This document shows positions 24,508-33,571 of a stretch of DNA of 64,000 nucleotides, piece after piece. Location of the stretch: assembly GCA_019058295.1 (NCBI GenBank), contig JAHPZI010000006.1:1-64000 (forward strand), in the 5' to 3' direction. Source of the stretch: Promethearchaeota archaeon. GTDB lineage: Archaea; Asgardarchaeota; Lokiarchaeia; Sigyniarchaeales; SOKP01. Position numbers and translations under genes: made by a program. The notes below the pieces were generated by a model that worked only from the letters and a program-made list of their open reading frames with translations, did no database searches and was not told where the DNA came from. Within the stretch, counting starts at the first letter, position 1; each line of letters opens with the position of its first letter.

Positions 24508-25320
24508 TTGCAGTTATTAGTTAATTTAAATAATGTTATAAATAAGAAATTATATTTTTCTTACGAAAAGATGAGTTATATTGAGAAAAAATTTTTAAGA
24601 AAAATTAATGAAATTTTCGAAGATGAATTACCTCAATGGGAAGAATATTTACTTGAATTATTAGAAAAGAAATCTATCAAAATTGCGGATAATGTTGCTA
24701 AGGTATGTGCGGATTTAAATAAACAAATAAATCTTATCCTGAAAAAATATTATCCTGAAATAAAGGAAATGGAGGATAAGTTAATAGTTAAATCCAATTT
24801 AAAGTTTTATTACGATTTGATTGACAAATTAACTGATTTCATAAGAAATGTTGAGAATTTTCAAAAAATTGACGAGAAATATTTTCTTTCTTTAATAGAA
24901 TTTATAGAAGACAAGGACAATTTAATATCAGGAAAATATAAGAACATTTGTAGACAAGAATTAACCGCTTTTTATGACGAGAAATCGAGAGCATATTTAG
25001 AAAAAATAATAGCAGAGAAATTTGAGAAAAGGAGTAGGGAATTTTTCACGTTTGGTTCATTAGAGGAAGAGATTAAAAAAATTGCGAGAACTGCGGGTGC
25101 CAATCAAGTCATTATTACTTCTGTTGATAATTTACCAGAAACGCAGATATTCGATTCCGCCCAATCTTTAATTCGCTTTGGTGTACCCTCAGAAAATAAA
25201 GCTGAATTGAAAGAAATTGGGGAGGAAATAAAAAGATATTTAGAATCAAAAGGTTATAAGGTAAAATTACTTGATGATTCAGTGATTACAGATTTAAAAT
25301 TACTTCCAGATGAGGCTTAA
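24508..25320 (+). CDS. Hypothetical helical protein
   Basis: A 270-residue protein that I do not recognise. It is rich in Lys, Glu, Ile and Leu and is predicted to be largely helical up to about residue 185, followed by a smaller mixed region (ARTAGANQVIITSVDNLPE, then KGYKVKLLDDSVITDL) that could be an alpha/beta fold. No signal peptide, membrane helix or Cys cluster is seen. The first start in frame is TTG at 24508, right after an in-frame TGA; an ATG at 24571 (MSYIEKKFL) would remove 21 residues and is also possible. It converges on the OsmC gene. Confidence 0.7.
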   Translation: MQLLVNLNNVINKKLYFSYEKMSYIEKKFLRKINEIFEDELPQWEEYLLELLEKKSIKIADNVAKVCADLNKQINLILKKYYPEIKEMEDKLIVKSNLKFYYDLIDKLTDFIRNVENFQKIDEKYFLSLIEFIEDKDNLISGKYKNICRQELTAFYDEKSRAYLEKIIAEKFEKRSREFFTFGSLEEEIKKIARTAGANQVIITSVDNLPETQIFDSAQSLIRFGVPSENKAELKEIGEEIKRYLESKGYKVKLLDDSVITDLKLLPDEA

Positions 25321-25344
25321 TAAAATTTTTATTTTTATTCAATG

Positions 25345-25881
25345 TCATACTAAGACTATTTTTTGTTTAAAATCATGATTCCTTGTTAAAGTACCTTTTA
25401 CAGGGCAAAATTTCTCAACTTTTTCCAATACGTTTTCAATCCTTCGTAATTTTTCTTTTGATTCTATATACCAAACATAGTTTATATCATAAAAACCTGG
25501 TAATGGAGCTTCTTTATCTGGCAGGACACATCTTTTATCAAAAGTGGCTTCCACTCTTACTTTTATTGAATCTACATTAACTTTTAAGAACGAAAAATAT
25601 AATAGTGCTGTAATTTCAAGGCAGTTTGCTATGGTTGCTAACAACATTTGCATTGGTGTTGGAGCAGCGTTACTCCCTCCTAAAGTCTCTGGTTCGTCAT
25701 TTTCTATTTCAAATTCGCCGATTTTAGTTTTAACATGTAAATTATCTACTTGTTCAGTTTCTGCTATTAAAGTAGTAATAAATAATTCATCACCCTTTTT
25801 AGTGAATTTATGTTGGATCATTGATTGTAGCCTTTTGTTATATGCAACTATAGATTCATTAGAAACTATCGGTTTAGTCAT
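25345..25881 (-). CDS. OsmC/Ohr-family protein
   Basis: A protein of about 178 residues of the OsmC family of thiol-dependent (hydro)peroxide reductases. GGSNAAPTPMQMLLATIANC at about residues 75-94 has the family pattern with the first active-site Cys, and EKFCPVKGTLTRN near the C-terminus carries the second. I start at the ATG at 25881 (MTKPIVSNES); the longer frame would overlap the divergent proS start and has a non-family hydrophobic leader. It faces proS across a shared promoter of about 60 bases. Confidence 0.87.
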   Translation of the reverse strand: MTKPIVSNESIVAYNKRLQSMIQHKFTKKGDELFITTLIAETEQVDNLHVKTKIGEFEIENDEPETLGGSNAAPTPMQMLLATIANCLEITALLYFSFLKVNVDSIKVRVEATFDKRCVLPDKEAPLPGFYDINYVWYIESKEKLRRIENVLEKVEKFCPVKGTLTRNHDFKQKIVLV

Positions 25882-25942
25882 ATAGAATAAAGTAATACGA
25901 TAAATATTTAATTTGTGGAGTATTATATTTGGATGAATTATA

Positions 25943-27418
25943 ATGGCAAAAAAGAAGAAAGATGCCCCAATAACTGGAATAACTGTTTCAAAAGAAGAAG
26001 ACTTTTCAGGTTGGTACACCGAGATAATAAATAAAGCGGAACTTGCGGATATTAGGTATAATATAAAAGGATTTGTTTGTTATAGGCCATGGGCGACCAT
26101 CTCTATAAAGAGAATGTATAAAAAATATGAGGAGTTGTTAGAGAAAAATGGGCATCTACCCTTAACCATGCCTTCTTTAATTCCCGAAAGTAATCTAATG
26201 TTAGAAGCCGATCATGTGGAAGGATTTGCTCCTGAAGTATTCTGGGTAACCGAAGCTGGAAGTTCTGGTTCCTTAAACGAAAGGTTGGCGCTTCGTCCTA
26301 CAAGTGAGACTGCATTGTACCCAATGTATAGCTATTGGATTCGGAGCTACAAGGATTTACCATTTAAAAGATATTTATCTTGTCAAGTATGGCGATACGA
26401 GGGTAAAATGACAAGACCATTCTTTAGGGGTAGAGAATTTCATTGGATAGAGGCACATGATTGCTTTGGTTCTGAAGAGGAAGCAATGAAGCAAGTTCAT
26501 CAAGATATGGAAATGACATATCAAATGCTTCAAGATAAATTTGCTATTCCCATTATATTCTTTCAGAGACCTAAATGGGATAAATTCGCAGGCAGTGTCA
26601 ATACATACGCCGCAGATGCGCTTATGGGGTCAGGTAAAGTATTACAACTACCTTCTACTCACTTTCTCGGTCAAAATTTTTCAAAACCTTTCAATGTTAA
26701 ATTTGTTGATAAAGATGGAACCGAAAAATATTGTTATCAAACTTGTTATGGACCTGCGATAAGTAGAATTTATGGTGCGATGATTGCTTATTTAGGAGAT
26801 GATAAGGGATTAATTTTACCATTCGATTTAGCACCAATTCAAATTGTAATAGTTCCAATATTAATTAAAGGAAAAGAGAAAATTGTTTTAGAAAAATGCA
26901 AAGAAGTTTATGAGACAATTAGAGATAAATACATAGTAAAACTGGATGATTCTGATGAATCTCCTGGGAGTAAATTTTATTATTGGGAAATGAAAGGGGT
27001 ACCTTTCAGAATTGAAATTGGACCTAAAGATGTTGCAAACAATCAAATAGTAATAGTAAAAAGACATGATGGTCAAAAATTCAATATAAAAAATGAGGAA
27101 ATTGAATCATTTATAGAAAACATGGCTGAAAATTATACAAAAGAAATTAAAGAGAAAAAGATGTTAGATTTCGAATCTCAAATAGAATTATGTTATGAAA
27201 AAGATTCAGCTATGGAAGCAATAGAAAATGGTAAGATTGTGTGTTGTGGTTTTTGCTCTATAGATAATAAAGGTTATAGATGTGCCGAAGTTGTTGAAAA
27301 AGAAATTGGAGCTTTTGTACGAGGAAAACGTGTGGATGAAGAAAAACATGAATTTGCAAGCTGTATAATTTGTGGAGAACCTGCCTCATGTACCGTGTAT
27401 CTTGCTAAGAGTTATTAA
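25943..27418 (+). CDS. proS: Prolyl-tRNA synthetase, archaeal/eukaryotic type
   Basis: A 491-residue class II synthetase charging tRNA-Pro. Motif 2 is in LRPTSETALYPMYSYWI and the following VWRYEGKMTRPFFRGREFHW, with the Pro pocket residues. The anticodon-binding domain starts near residue 290 (LAPIQIVIVPILIKGK), and the C-terminal zinc-binding domain has CCGFCSI and CIICGEP, ending in Tyr. This arrangement is the archaeal/eukaryotic form without the bacterial editing insertion. Codons and A+T bias match the neighbours. The gene for the calmodulin-like protein follows 40 bases downstream in the same direction. Confidence 0.95.
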   Translation: MAKKKKDAPITGITVSKEEDFSGWYTEIINKAELADIRYNIKGFVCYRPWATISIKRMYKKYEELLEKNGHLPLTMPSLIPESNLMLEADHVEGFAPEVFWVTEAGSSGSLNERLALRPTSETALYPMYSYWIRSYKDLPFKRYLSCQVWRYEGKMTRPFFRGREFHWIEAHDCFGSEEEAMKQVHQDMEMTYQMLQDKFAIPIIFFQRPKWDKFAGSVNTYAADALMGSGKVLQLPSTHFLGQNFSKPFNVKFVDKDGTEKYCYQTCYGPAISRIYGAMIAYLGDDKGLILPFDLAPIQIVIVPILIKGKEKIVLEKCKEVYETIRDKYIVKLDDSDESPGSKFYYWEMKGVPFRIEIGPKDVANNQIVIVKRHDGQKFNIKNEEIESFIENMAENYTKEIKEKKMLDFESQIELCYEKDSAMEAIENGKIVCCGFCSIDNKGYRCAEVVEKEIGAFVRGKRVDEEKHEFASCIICGEPASCTVYLAKSY

Positions 27419-27458
27419 AAAAAAATATTGATAATAGAACTAAAGAGAGGTTTAAAAA

Positions 27459-27911
27459 ATGTTGTTTGAAATTGGAGATGAAGAATTACATAATATAAGA
27501 GAGCAATTTGCCTTGTTTGATGAAGATGGAAGTGGATCTATAACGATCAATGAATTAGGAAATATTTATGAAGCACTTGGACATCATTTTACAGAAAATG
27601 AGCTCTTAGAAATGATGAATGATACTGATTTGAATCAAGATGGATATATTACGTTCCATGAGTTTTTGAGCTTATATAAGAGATACATACATTTTAAACT
27701 CCAAGAAGAAAAACTAATAGAAGCCTTTAAGATATGTGATTGCGATGGAAATCAATATGTTACTTTAGATGAATTGAGACGTATTATGAAAGAAGTAGGT
27801 GAAAGTTTAAATGAGACGCAAATTAGAGCCATGCTGAAAGAAGTAGATATAGATGGAGATGATAAAATAAATTTTCAGGAATTTATCAAATTAATGAAAT
27901 CAATATCATAA
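27459..27911 (+). CDS. Calmodulin-like protein with four canonical EF-hands
   Basis: A 150-residue Ca2+-binding protein. All four 12-residue loops are complete: DEDGSGSITINE (21-32), DLNQDGYITFHE (57-68), DCDGNQYVTLDE (94-105) and DIDGDDKINFQE (130-141), each with acidic or polar residues at 1, 3 and 5 and Glu at 12. Counting the initiator Met, these positions coincide with those of eukaryotic calmodulin, and the long linker helix (about 69-90) and overall length match too. It should act as a cytoplasmic Ca2+ sensor with two EF-hand lobes. A purine-rich GAGAGG at 27445-27450, eight bases from the ATG, serves as ribosome binding site. It follows proS closely and may be co-transcribed. No target is encoded beside it. 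Confidence 0.93.
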   Translation: MLFEIGDEELHNIREQFALFDEDGSGSITINELGNIYEALGHHFTENELLEMMNDTDLNQDGYITFHEFLSLYKRYIHFKLQEEKLIEAFKICDCDGNQYVTLDELRRIMKEVGESLNETQIRAMLKEVDIDGDDKINFQEFIKLMKSIS

Positions 27912-27966
27912 TACATCCCGTAAAGATATAATTCGAGAGAAAATGTGGTTAAGGCTTTACTGATTT

Positions 27967-28713
27967 TTATATCTTAATGATTTTTTTCATCCACTTTGGC
28001 ATTATAAAACCTATATAAAAAAGGCTTGCTGAAATCAGTAGGATCACTCTGAAAATAAATAAAAAAAGAATAGATAAATAAAGTAAACCGTCCGCGATTG
28101 CTCCAATTCCAAAAGAAATGAAGGCGCTTAATAAAAATCTACCTTTCCATTTAACTTGAATTGAATCTGATCTTAAAGAAATAATGGAAAAATGGATACC
28201 TGTAAGAACAGAAGTTGCTATCATTAATCCCAAATAAATAAAAACAAAACCTCTATATTCAATATCAATAGGATTTCTTTTAATTCCAACCATGCTCTCT
28301 ATTGGAGCTCCTGGAATAATGTAAAGAAACAAAATCAGATAAATGTAAAAGAAAATTGAAAAGATAGCATAAGAAATCAGAATATAATTCTTTTTATTAG
28401 GGAATAAAACTGTCATGTATATTGTTAGCCAAGCAAGGATAGCAATGGGAATAAAAATCGTTCCGAGCAAAACATAAAACCGATAATCAAGATGTCTGTC
28501 AGTAATTAATAAATAAATATACCCCAATCCAGCAGAGTACCACGGACTGATTGTAAAAAAGACTGTTAAAAAGAAATAAAAAAGTATCTTTTGTTTTAAT
28601 TTAATTGCTTTATATAAAACAATTGTGCCTAACAATAGCGCTACGCATATAGCAATAATTCCAAGGAAACCAGAGAGATAACCTGTTTCGCTTAATTCAT
28701 TCTCACTAACCAT
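27967..28713 (-). CDS. Seven-helix membrane protein of unknown function
   Basis: A 248-residue integral membrane protein with seven hydrophobic helices at about residues 13-33, 43-63, 80-103, 112-133, 148-170, 190-210 and 215-235. The loops are short and lack catalytic motifs; one external loop reads GAPIESMVGIKRNPIDIEYR. The layout resembles the N-terminal 7TM sensor part of some archaeal and bacterial histidine kinases, but no kinase domain is present. A sensor or transporter role cannot be chosen from sequence. It converges on the calmodulin-like gene with about 55 bases between. Confidence 0.7.
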   Translation of the reverse strand: MVSENELSETGYLSGFLGIIAICVALLLGTIVLYKAIKLKQKILFYFFLTVFFTISPWYSAGLGYIYLLITDRHLDYRFYVLLGTIFIPIAILAWLTIYMTVLFPNKKNYILISYAIFSIFFYIYLILFLYIIPGAPIESMVGIKRNPIDIEYRGFVFIYLGLMIATSVLTGIHFSIISLRSDSIQVKWKGRFLLSAFISFGIGAIADGLLYLSILFLFIFRVILLISASLFYIGFIMPKWMKKIIKI

Positions 28714-28833
28714 ATAATTACAACAAATTAAAATAATTATTTAATATTTTGTTAATATTTTGTTTCTCTTCGTTATATCTAAGAAATATTTATTAACTTT
28801 TTATTAATTTTATTAATTAATGTCCTAGTAATA

Positions 28834-28838
28834 GGAGG
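28834..28838 (+). promoter_or_regulatory. Shine-Dalgarno site of the M24 peptidase gene
   Basis: GGAGG lies nine bases ahead of ATG 28848 and twelve ahead of a second in-frame ATG. It is one of the clearest ribosome binding sites in the window. Confidence 0.75.
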
Positions 28839-28847
28839 AATAAAGAA

Positions 28848-30014
28848 ATGATGAGTAAACTAAAGTCTATTACTATACCACCAAGCCAAGAAGAATTATC
28901 TAATCGCTTGGATAAGTTAAGGATTTTAATGGCCCAACAAAATTTAGATTATTATGTCTCATTCGATCCAGTAAATATATATTACCTTACTAATTTTGCT
29001 AATTATGTCCATGAGCGTCCTTTTATTTTGGTGATACCAAAAGCGGGCACTCCAAAAATGATGGTCCCGCTATTAGAAAAAGTTCATATTGAGACACGAG
29101 CTCGATGTGAATTAGATTATATAAGCTATTACGAGTTTCCTGCTCCTGAGGGTAAGAATTGGTATGACTACTATGGCACTCTGATTGAGGATAACGCCCG
29201 TGTCGGAATAGAATCAGCCATGCCTATTGGAATCGCTGAAAAAACAACCGGAAAAAAAATCGTAACAGATATTATCGAAGAGGTGCGCCTTATAAAATCT
29301 GATTATGAGATTGGGCGAACTATTCATGCCTGCCGTATAGTGAATAAGGGTCATAAAGTCTTGTTAAAGGTTTGTAGGCCTGGGGTATTGGAATTTGCTA
29401 TATACCAAGAAACCACTGGCGCAATGATAAAGAAAATAGTAGCAGATCTTCCTAATGCCAATATGATAGTTACTAGACTTGTAGGAGCTGTTTGGCCACC
29501 AAAAATCTCTCACGATCCTCATAAAGTTCCAACTATTTTTCAAGAGATGGAAGATGGAGGACCTCATGTTTCAATTGTGAGTGGTCAAATAGATGGGTAC
29601 GGAGTAGAGGTTGAAAGAACTTTTTTTTTAGGATTTATTCCTGAGAAAGCAAAGTCTCCATTCGAAGTCATGCTTGAAGCCAGAGCTTTAGCTTATGAAC
29701 TCGCAAAGCCTGGTACTGTGATGAGCGAGATTGACAAGGCAGTGCGGAAGCTCATAAATGATCGGGGATATGGTGATTATATCATCCACCGCACGGGGCA
29801 TGGTTTAGGAATCACCGGCCACGAAGCACCATATATTGCTGAAGGATATGATCGGAAACTAGAACCTGGCATGATAGTTAGTATTGAACCTGGGATCTAC
29901 ATACCTGGCATAGGTGGTTTTAGGCACTCTGACAGTGTATTAATAACAGATGATGGAAATAAGAAACTCACTCGGGCACCTGAAGAACTTGATGATGTTA
30001 TAATATCCCTTTAA
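28848..30014 (+). CDS. M24-family metallopeptidase (Xaa-Pro dipeptidase/aminopeptidase-like)
   Basis: A 388-residue enzyme with the creatinase-type N-domain (about residues 1-150, SFDPVNIYYLTNFANYVHER) and the pita-bread catalytic domain (about 155-385). Family metal positions can be seen in HRTGHGLGITGHEAPYI (His) and GMIVSIEPGIYIPGIGG (Glu), but the first Asp pair, usually D-x-G-x-x-x-x-G-Y-x-x-D, appears here as IDGYGVEVERTF, so one metal ligand is changed to Glu. It may still be a peptidase cleaving Xaa-Pro bonds or a relative with altered metal use. Start ATG follows a GGAGG. It is transcribed alone, convergent with the phosphodiesterase gene five bases downstream. Confidence 0.85.
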   Translation: MMSKLKSITIPPSQEELSNRLDKLRILMAQQNLDYYVSFDPVNIYYLTNFANYVHERPFILVIPKAGTPKMMVPLLEKVHIETRARCELDYISYYEFPAPEGKNWYDYYGTLIEDNARVGIESAMPIGIAEKTTGKKIVTDIIEEVRLIKSDYEIGRTIHACRIVNKGHKVLLKVCRPGVLEFAIYQETTGAMIKKIVADLPNANMIVTRLVGAVWPPKISHDPHKVPTIFQEMEDGGPHVSIVSGQIDGYGVEVERTFFLGFIPEKAKSPFEVMLEARALAYELAKPGTVMSEIDKAVRKLINDRGYGDYIIHRTGHGLGITGHEAPYIAEGYDRKLEPGMIVSIEPGIYIPGIGGFRHSDSVLITDDGNKKLTRAPEELDDVIISL

Positions 30015-30019
30015 AGATA

Positions 30020-30523
30020 TTAAACTCCAATTTCTTGGATTTTAGACTTAATCTCCTTATCAATAGTAATGATTCCGAATGAAGCTGATTGACCATCTTC
30101 TAAATATCCTTTTCCTGGATTAACTAGTAATATATTACCTTGATTTCTAATATCTGGTTCATGAGTATGCCCAAAAATAATGGCATCCACATTTTTATTC
30201 CTGAATTTTGCCATTGCTCTTTTTAATGTATATTTTTCAAGCCCTCCAACAGCAGGATGAGTAATTCCTATCCTTTTTCCTTTTATCTCAAGGATTTGTT
30301 TAGATGGAACCATCTTTCTAATAGCTTGAGGATCGGTATTACCATATACTCCTTTAAATTGCTGCCCCTTGAGTCTTATCAAGCCATCTAAGACATTTTT
30401 AGAAGTATAATCACCTACATGGATCACATAATCTGCTTTTCGTATAGCTTTCAGCATTTCCTTAGGTAATTTTTCAAAAGTAAGAGCATGAGTATCTCCT
30501 ATTATAACTATTTCAACAGACAT
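30020..30523 (-). CDS. YfcE/MJ0936-type metallophosphodiesterase
   Basis: A 167-residue calcineurin-like phosphodiesterase. The metal motifs are all present: IGDTHAL (D-x-H), HVGDYTS (GD), VYGNTDP (GN), GITHPAV and FGHTHEPD (GH-x-H), closing with LLVNPGKGYLEDG. Proteins of this size and layout hydrolyse phosphodiesters or cyclic nucleotides with Mn2+ or Ni2+. It begins right at the end of the nitroreductase gene with no gap, so both are probably one transcript. Confidence 0.9.
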   Translation of the reverse strand: MSVEIVIIGDTHALTFEKLPKEMLKAIRKADYVIHVGDYTSKNVLDGLIRLKGQQFKGVYGNTDPQAIRKMVPSKQILEIKGKRIGITHPAVGGLEKYTLKRAMAKFRNKNVDAIIFGHTHEPDIRNQGNILLVNPGKGYLEDGQSASFGIITIDKEIKSKIQEIGV

Positions 30524-31030
30524 TTATTCAATTATTCTTTTAATTTTATCCATATCTTTTCTAGGAGTTGCTCTTGGGATATCTCCTCTTATGTAGCCCA
30601 TTGGTAAAATAGTTAAAAGAAAATCATATCCAGCAACCCCTAAAATAGTTTTCGCTTTTTCCCGATCGATAGAACCAACCCAACAAGTGCCAATACCTAA
30701 AGCCCATGCCATTAGCATCATATGCATAGAGACTAGGGTAGTGTCTTGTATATACCACTGAGGATTTTCATCGATTTTACCTACTATAGCTATAACCACT
30801 GGAGCTTGACTAATAAAACGCCCATATGGGGCAATACTTGCCAATCTACTTATTATGTCTTTATTTTTTATGACAATAAATTCCCATGGTTGTATATTAG
30901 AGGCTGAAGGAGAGGCTCTCCCCGCTTCCAAAATCATTTCGATCTCTTCGTCGGGAATGGGTGTGTCTTTAAAACTTCGAATGCTTCTTCTTTCTTTCAA
31001 AAAATCTAACAAGTCTTTTGGATTTATCAT
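30524..31030 (-). CDS. Nitroreductase-family flavoprotein
   Basis: A protein of about 168 residues of the FMN-dependent nitroreductase family. KERRSIRSFKDTPIPDEEIE holds the Arg-rich FMN phosphate-binding N-terminus, AGRASPSASNIQPWEFIVI the next FMN-contacting helix, and GTCWVGSIDREKAKTILG the later conserved strand. Substrates in the family vary (nitroaromatics, flavins, quinones), so no function is named. I start at the ATG at 31030 (MINPKDLLDF), five codons inside a longer TTG frame. Confidence 0.9.
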   Translation of the reverse strand: MINPKDLLDFLKERRSIRSFKDTPIPDEEIEMILEAGRASPSASNIQPWEFIVIKNKDIISRLASIAPYGRFISQAPVVIAIVGKIDENPQWYIQDTTLVSMHMMLMAWALGIGTCWVGSIDREKAKTILGVAGYDFLLTILPMGYIRGDIPRATPRKDMDKIKRIIE

Positions 31031-31103
31031 AATATATGTGTTCAATATTTATTTGTGTTATAATAATTAATTTAACAATTATAATGTAAAATAAATTCTT
31101 AAC

Positions 31104-31427
31104 TTATTTATAGAAATCTTTTTTAAATAATACCCGTAATTCCTCTATTTTTTCTCTTAATAATGGCCCTGCAGCAGCTGTCGCTGGTCCAATAGATCCG
31201 TGCCCAATTCTTTGATTTAACCAATCTTCCGTTTCTTTTAAGATGGTATCTTTTTCTTTTGGATTTCTTTCCCATCTCCACATGGCAAACTTAATTAGTT
31301 CATCAGCAACAAGTTTTAATTCTTTTAATTTATCATTAATGTAGCTAGATGTATGATTCTGTATTGAATTGACGGTTTGGAACTTCTGATTTTCAATAGG
31401 AAGTTTATCGTGATCTTTCTTTTTCAT
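31104..31427 (-). CDS. Hypothetical small protein
   Basis: A 107-residue soluble protein that I do not recognise. The first 25 residues are polar and probably disordered. The remainder is predicted helical with a conserved-looking core LIKFAMWRWERNPKEKDTIL and GSIGPATAAAGPLLREKIEE. It has no Cys and no membrane segment. It lies upstream of the nitroreductase gene in the same direction, about 70 bases away. Confidence 0.6.
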   Translation of the reverse strand: MKKKDHDKLPIENQKFQTVNSIQNHTSSYINDKLKELKLVADELIKFAMWRWERNPKEKDTILKETEDWLNQRIGHGSIGPATAAAGPLLREKIEELRVLFKKDFYK

Positions 31428-31519
31428 AATTTTATTTAAAACTTATTAAAATATTAATATTATTTAGATCCATTCTTTTAAAAAAAATAACTCTGGAATA
31501 ATTTGAAAAATCTAAATGG

Positions 31520-32797
31520 TTAAGAGTTAGAATTATGATTTTTTTTTATAAAGTAATCTGATTCAAGATTGGGATATATTTTCTTTTTCCTGCCTGACTT
31601 TTTTATATTGATTAAATCAAGCTCGGCCAATTTTTTTATATGATAATAGGTGGTTTTATGATCTACTTTAAATCTCTTTGTTATTAGATTATTCCAAATT
31701 CCAGGTTCTTTTTCAATCATTTCCAATATTTCTAATGATAATTTGCTTTTACTGAGCTTTAGATCTATATTGGAAATTGGATTTTTTTGATAATAGGGAA
31801 AATATGCAATATAATTTGCAATTCTTTTTTTTCCTATAATTTTATATGTTTCTAATATATCAAGATGCCATACTAGATTTCCAGCAGCAAGCTCAGTTTT
31901 CCTCAATAATTCATTAAAATGAATTCCTGGTTCCTCTAATATTAAATCTATTATTTTATTTCGATTTTCGTTTTCTAAAACTTCTTCCAATGTTAAACGA
32001 TGAGCTCCTTTGGAATATGAAGTAGTTCTTGTCTTTAAATAATGAATATAATCCTTTTTTGAAATTAAAATTACTAAAGAGATAATTCCTATAGAAAATA
32101 TGATTAATGTCCATATCCATACATAAGACCAATAACTAACTTCGTAAATTGTTATATAATAGTCTGTATCTGCTTCAAGCTCTTTAATGCTAGTTTTCAA
32201 GTAAGTTTCTGAATTTGATTCATCAACTTTCTCCTCTGTATCAACTAATTCCCACGAATCTTCATCTTCTTCATATATTGCTATTGAATATTCTATAAGG
32301 GGGTCCAAACCATAGTTACTATCTTTTATGAATTCTAATTTTATTTTTTCAATTGAAGAGTTAGATTTTATAAGATAAATACATTTATATTGAGATCTTA
32401 ACTCAAAATCTCCGTTTTTTGGTTCTTTTGGAGTTTTTGATAATCCAAAACTTTCCATACTTCGTTCTGATTTTATTTCGACAGAGATAGGCTTATTACT
32501 ATAATCATTATTAATAATATCAAGAGATACTTCACGATTTTCGATTTTTTTATCATATTCAATATCAAGATGAATAAGCACATCTGTACTGATTTGTAAC
32601 CTGTTATTATTCGAAAAAAGATAAGATTTTGATTCACCAGGATTTATTTCTCCTTTTTTTGAATATCCAGAAATATAAGTGTCTTTTCTTGCGAATCCAA
32701 TAGAAATTAATAAACTAAATTCTAGAAGAATAATAGTTAAAAGTAAAAAACAAAATCCACGTTTTTTCCATTTATTAGTTATTGATATAAATACCAA
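31520..32797 (-). CDS. Membrane-anchored winged-helix transcription regulator
   Basis: A 425-residue one-component regulator. It begins with a hydrophobic segment (about residues 15-34), then an extracellular beta-rich domain of about 180 residues, a second hydrophobic helix at about 222-246, and a cytoplasmic part with two winged-helix domains: IHFNELLRKTELAAGNLVWH at about 290-309, and EPGIWNNLITKRFKVDHKTT further on. The helix-turn-helix style is that of archaeal MarR/ArsR-like proteins. This design can sense a signal outside the cell and bind DNA at the membrane. The neighbouring upstream gene encodes a secreted, membrane-tethered beta protein in the same direction, a plausible partner or ligand binder. 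There is no DNA operator that I can identify. Confidence 0.78.
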   Translation of the reverse strand: MVFISITNKWKKRGFCFLLLTIILLEFSLLISIGFARKDTYISGYSKKGEINPGESKSYLFSNNNRLQISTDVLIHLDIEYDKKIENREVSLDIINNDYSNKPISVEIKSERSMESFGLSKTPKEPKNGDFELRSQYKCIYLIKSNSSIEKIKLEFIKDSNYGLDPLIEYSIAIYEEDEDSWELVDTEEKVDESNSETYLKTSIKELEADTDYYITIYEVSYWSYVWIWTLIIFSIGIISLVILISKKDYIHYLKTRTTSYSKGAHRLTLEEVLENENRNKIIDLILEEPGIHFNELLRKTELAAGNLVWHLDILETYKIIGKKRIANYIAYFPYYQKNPISNIDLKLSKSKLSLEILEMIEKEPGIWNNLITKRFKVDHKTTYYHIKKLAELDLINIKKSGRKKKIYPNLESDYFIKKNHNSNS

Positions 32798-32878
32798 CTA
32801 TTATCAGTCCTTTTTTCAATAAATTTAATATAGAAAAAAAAAAATTTTAATATTAATTAAAAAAAATATCTCTGGTCT

Positions 32879-33571
32879 TTATTTTCTTCTTTTTATTATT
32901 ATAACAGCAACCCCAATTATAATTGCAGCTCCGATTCCAACTCCAATCAAAATTATTAAAGTGTAATCTGTCTCAGGTACTAATATAGTCCAAGTTGAAA
33001 AATGATCAGTTTCACATTCTAAATTTCCATCTTCACTAGTCGTTTCAACAGGAACCCATTCTTCATCTTCTTCGTCATAATAAGCCCATGTACCACCTTT
33101 ATTCTGTTCGGTTTCTTGAATACTTAATTTTGCATCACAATCTTCCGTACATTCAATATCGGCAACAAAACCTTCTTGATACCTATATCGTACGCGATTA
33201 CGTGCTTCAATAATATTACCCTTTCTAAGTCCCTTTGAATTTTCTTCTTCTTTACAGTTCATAGTCATGTTAAAAGCTCTATCAGCCTCGACTTCAATTT
33301 CAAAATCTTTATCTCCGATTCTTTCACCATCACATTTTATATCCAAATTAGCGGGTTTATTTGCTTCGAATGTTACTTTTGTTTTTTCCTCGAAACGAAA
33401 CCTTATTTGATTTTCAGCCATTACATAATATTGAATCCTTTCACCATCATCTATATCAACTTTCTCATCGTCTTTAGCCGCTGCTACATCTTCAACATTA
33501 TATAACATAAACCCAGATATAAATGATGATACCAGAAATAACCCAAATAAAATTTTACTCATTTGTGTCAT
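32879..33571 (-). CDS. Secreted type I membrane protein, beta-rich
   Basis: A 230-residue protein with a signal peptide (about residues 5-30, ending AAA), an acidic external domain, and one C-terminal membrane helix (about 204-226) followed by IIKRRK, so it is anchored with its bulk outside. The external part contains two related segments, QIRFRFEEKTKVTFEA and RVRYRYQEGFVADIEC, suggesting internal duplication, and a DHFSTWTIL strand just before the anchor that occurs in many archaeal surface proteins. Its Cys residues could form disulphides. It lies about 80 bases upstream of the membrane-anchored regulator gene. Confidence 0.72.
   Translation of the reverse strand: MTQMSKILFGLFLVSSFISGFMLYNVEDVAAAKDDEKVDIDDGERIQYYVMAENQIRFRFEEKTKVTFEANKPANLDIKCDGERIGDKDFEIEVEADRAFNMTMNCKEEENSKGLRKGNIIEARNRVRYRYQEGFVADIECTEDCDAKLSIQETEQNKGGTWAYYDEEDEEWVPVETTSEDGNLECETDHFSTWTILVPETDYTLIILIGVGIGAAIIIGVAVIIIKRRK

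Noticed and set aside
25882..26019. N-terminal extension of the OsmC protein
   Set aside because: It overlaps the start of proS on the other strand and is antisense to conserved ProRS sequence; the ATG at 25881 fits the family.
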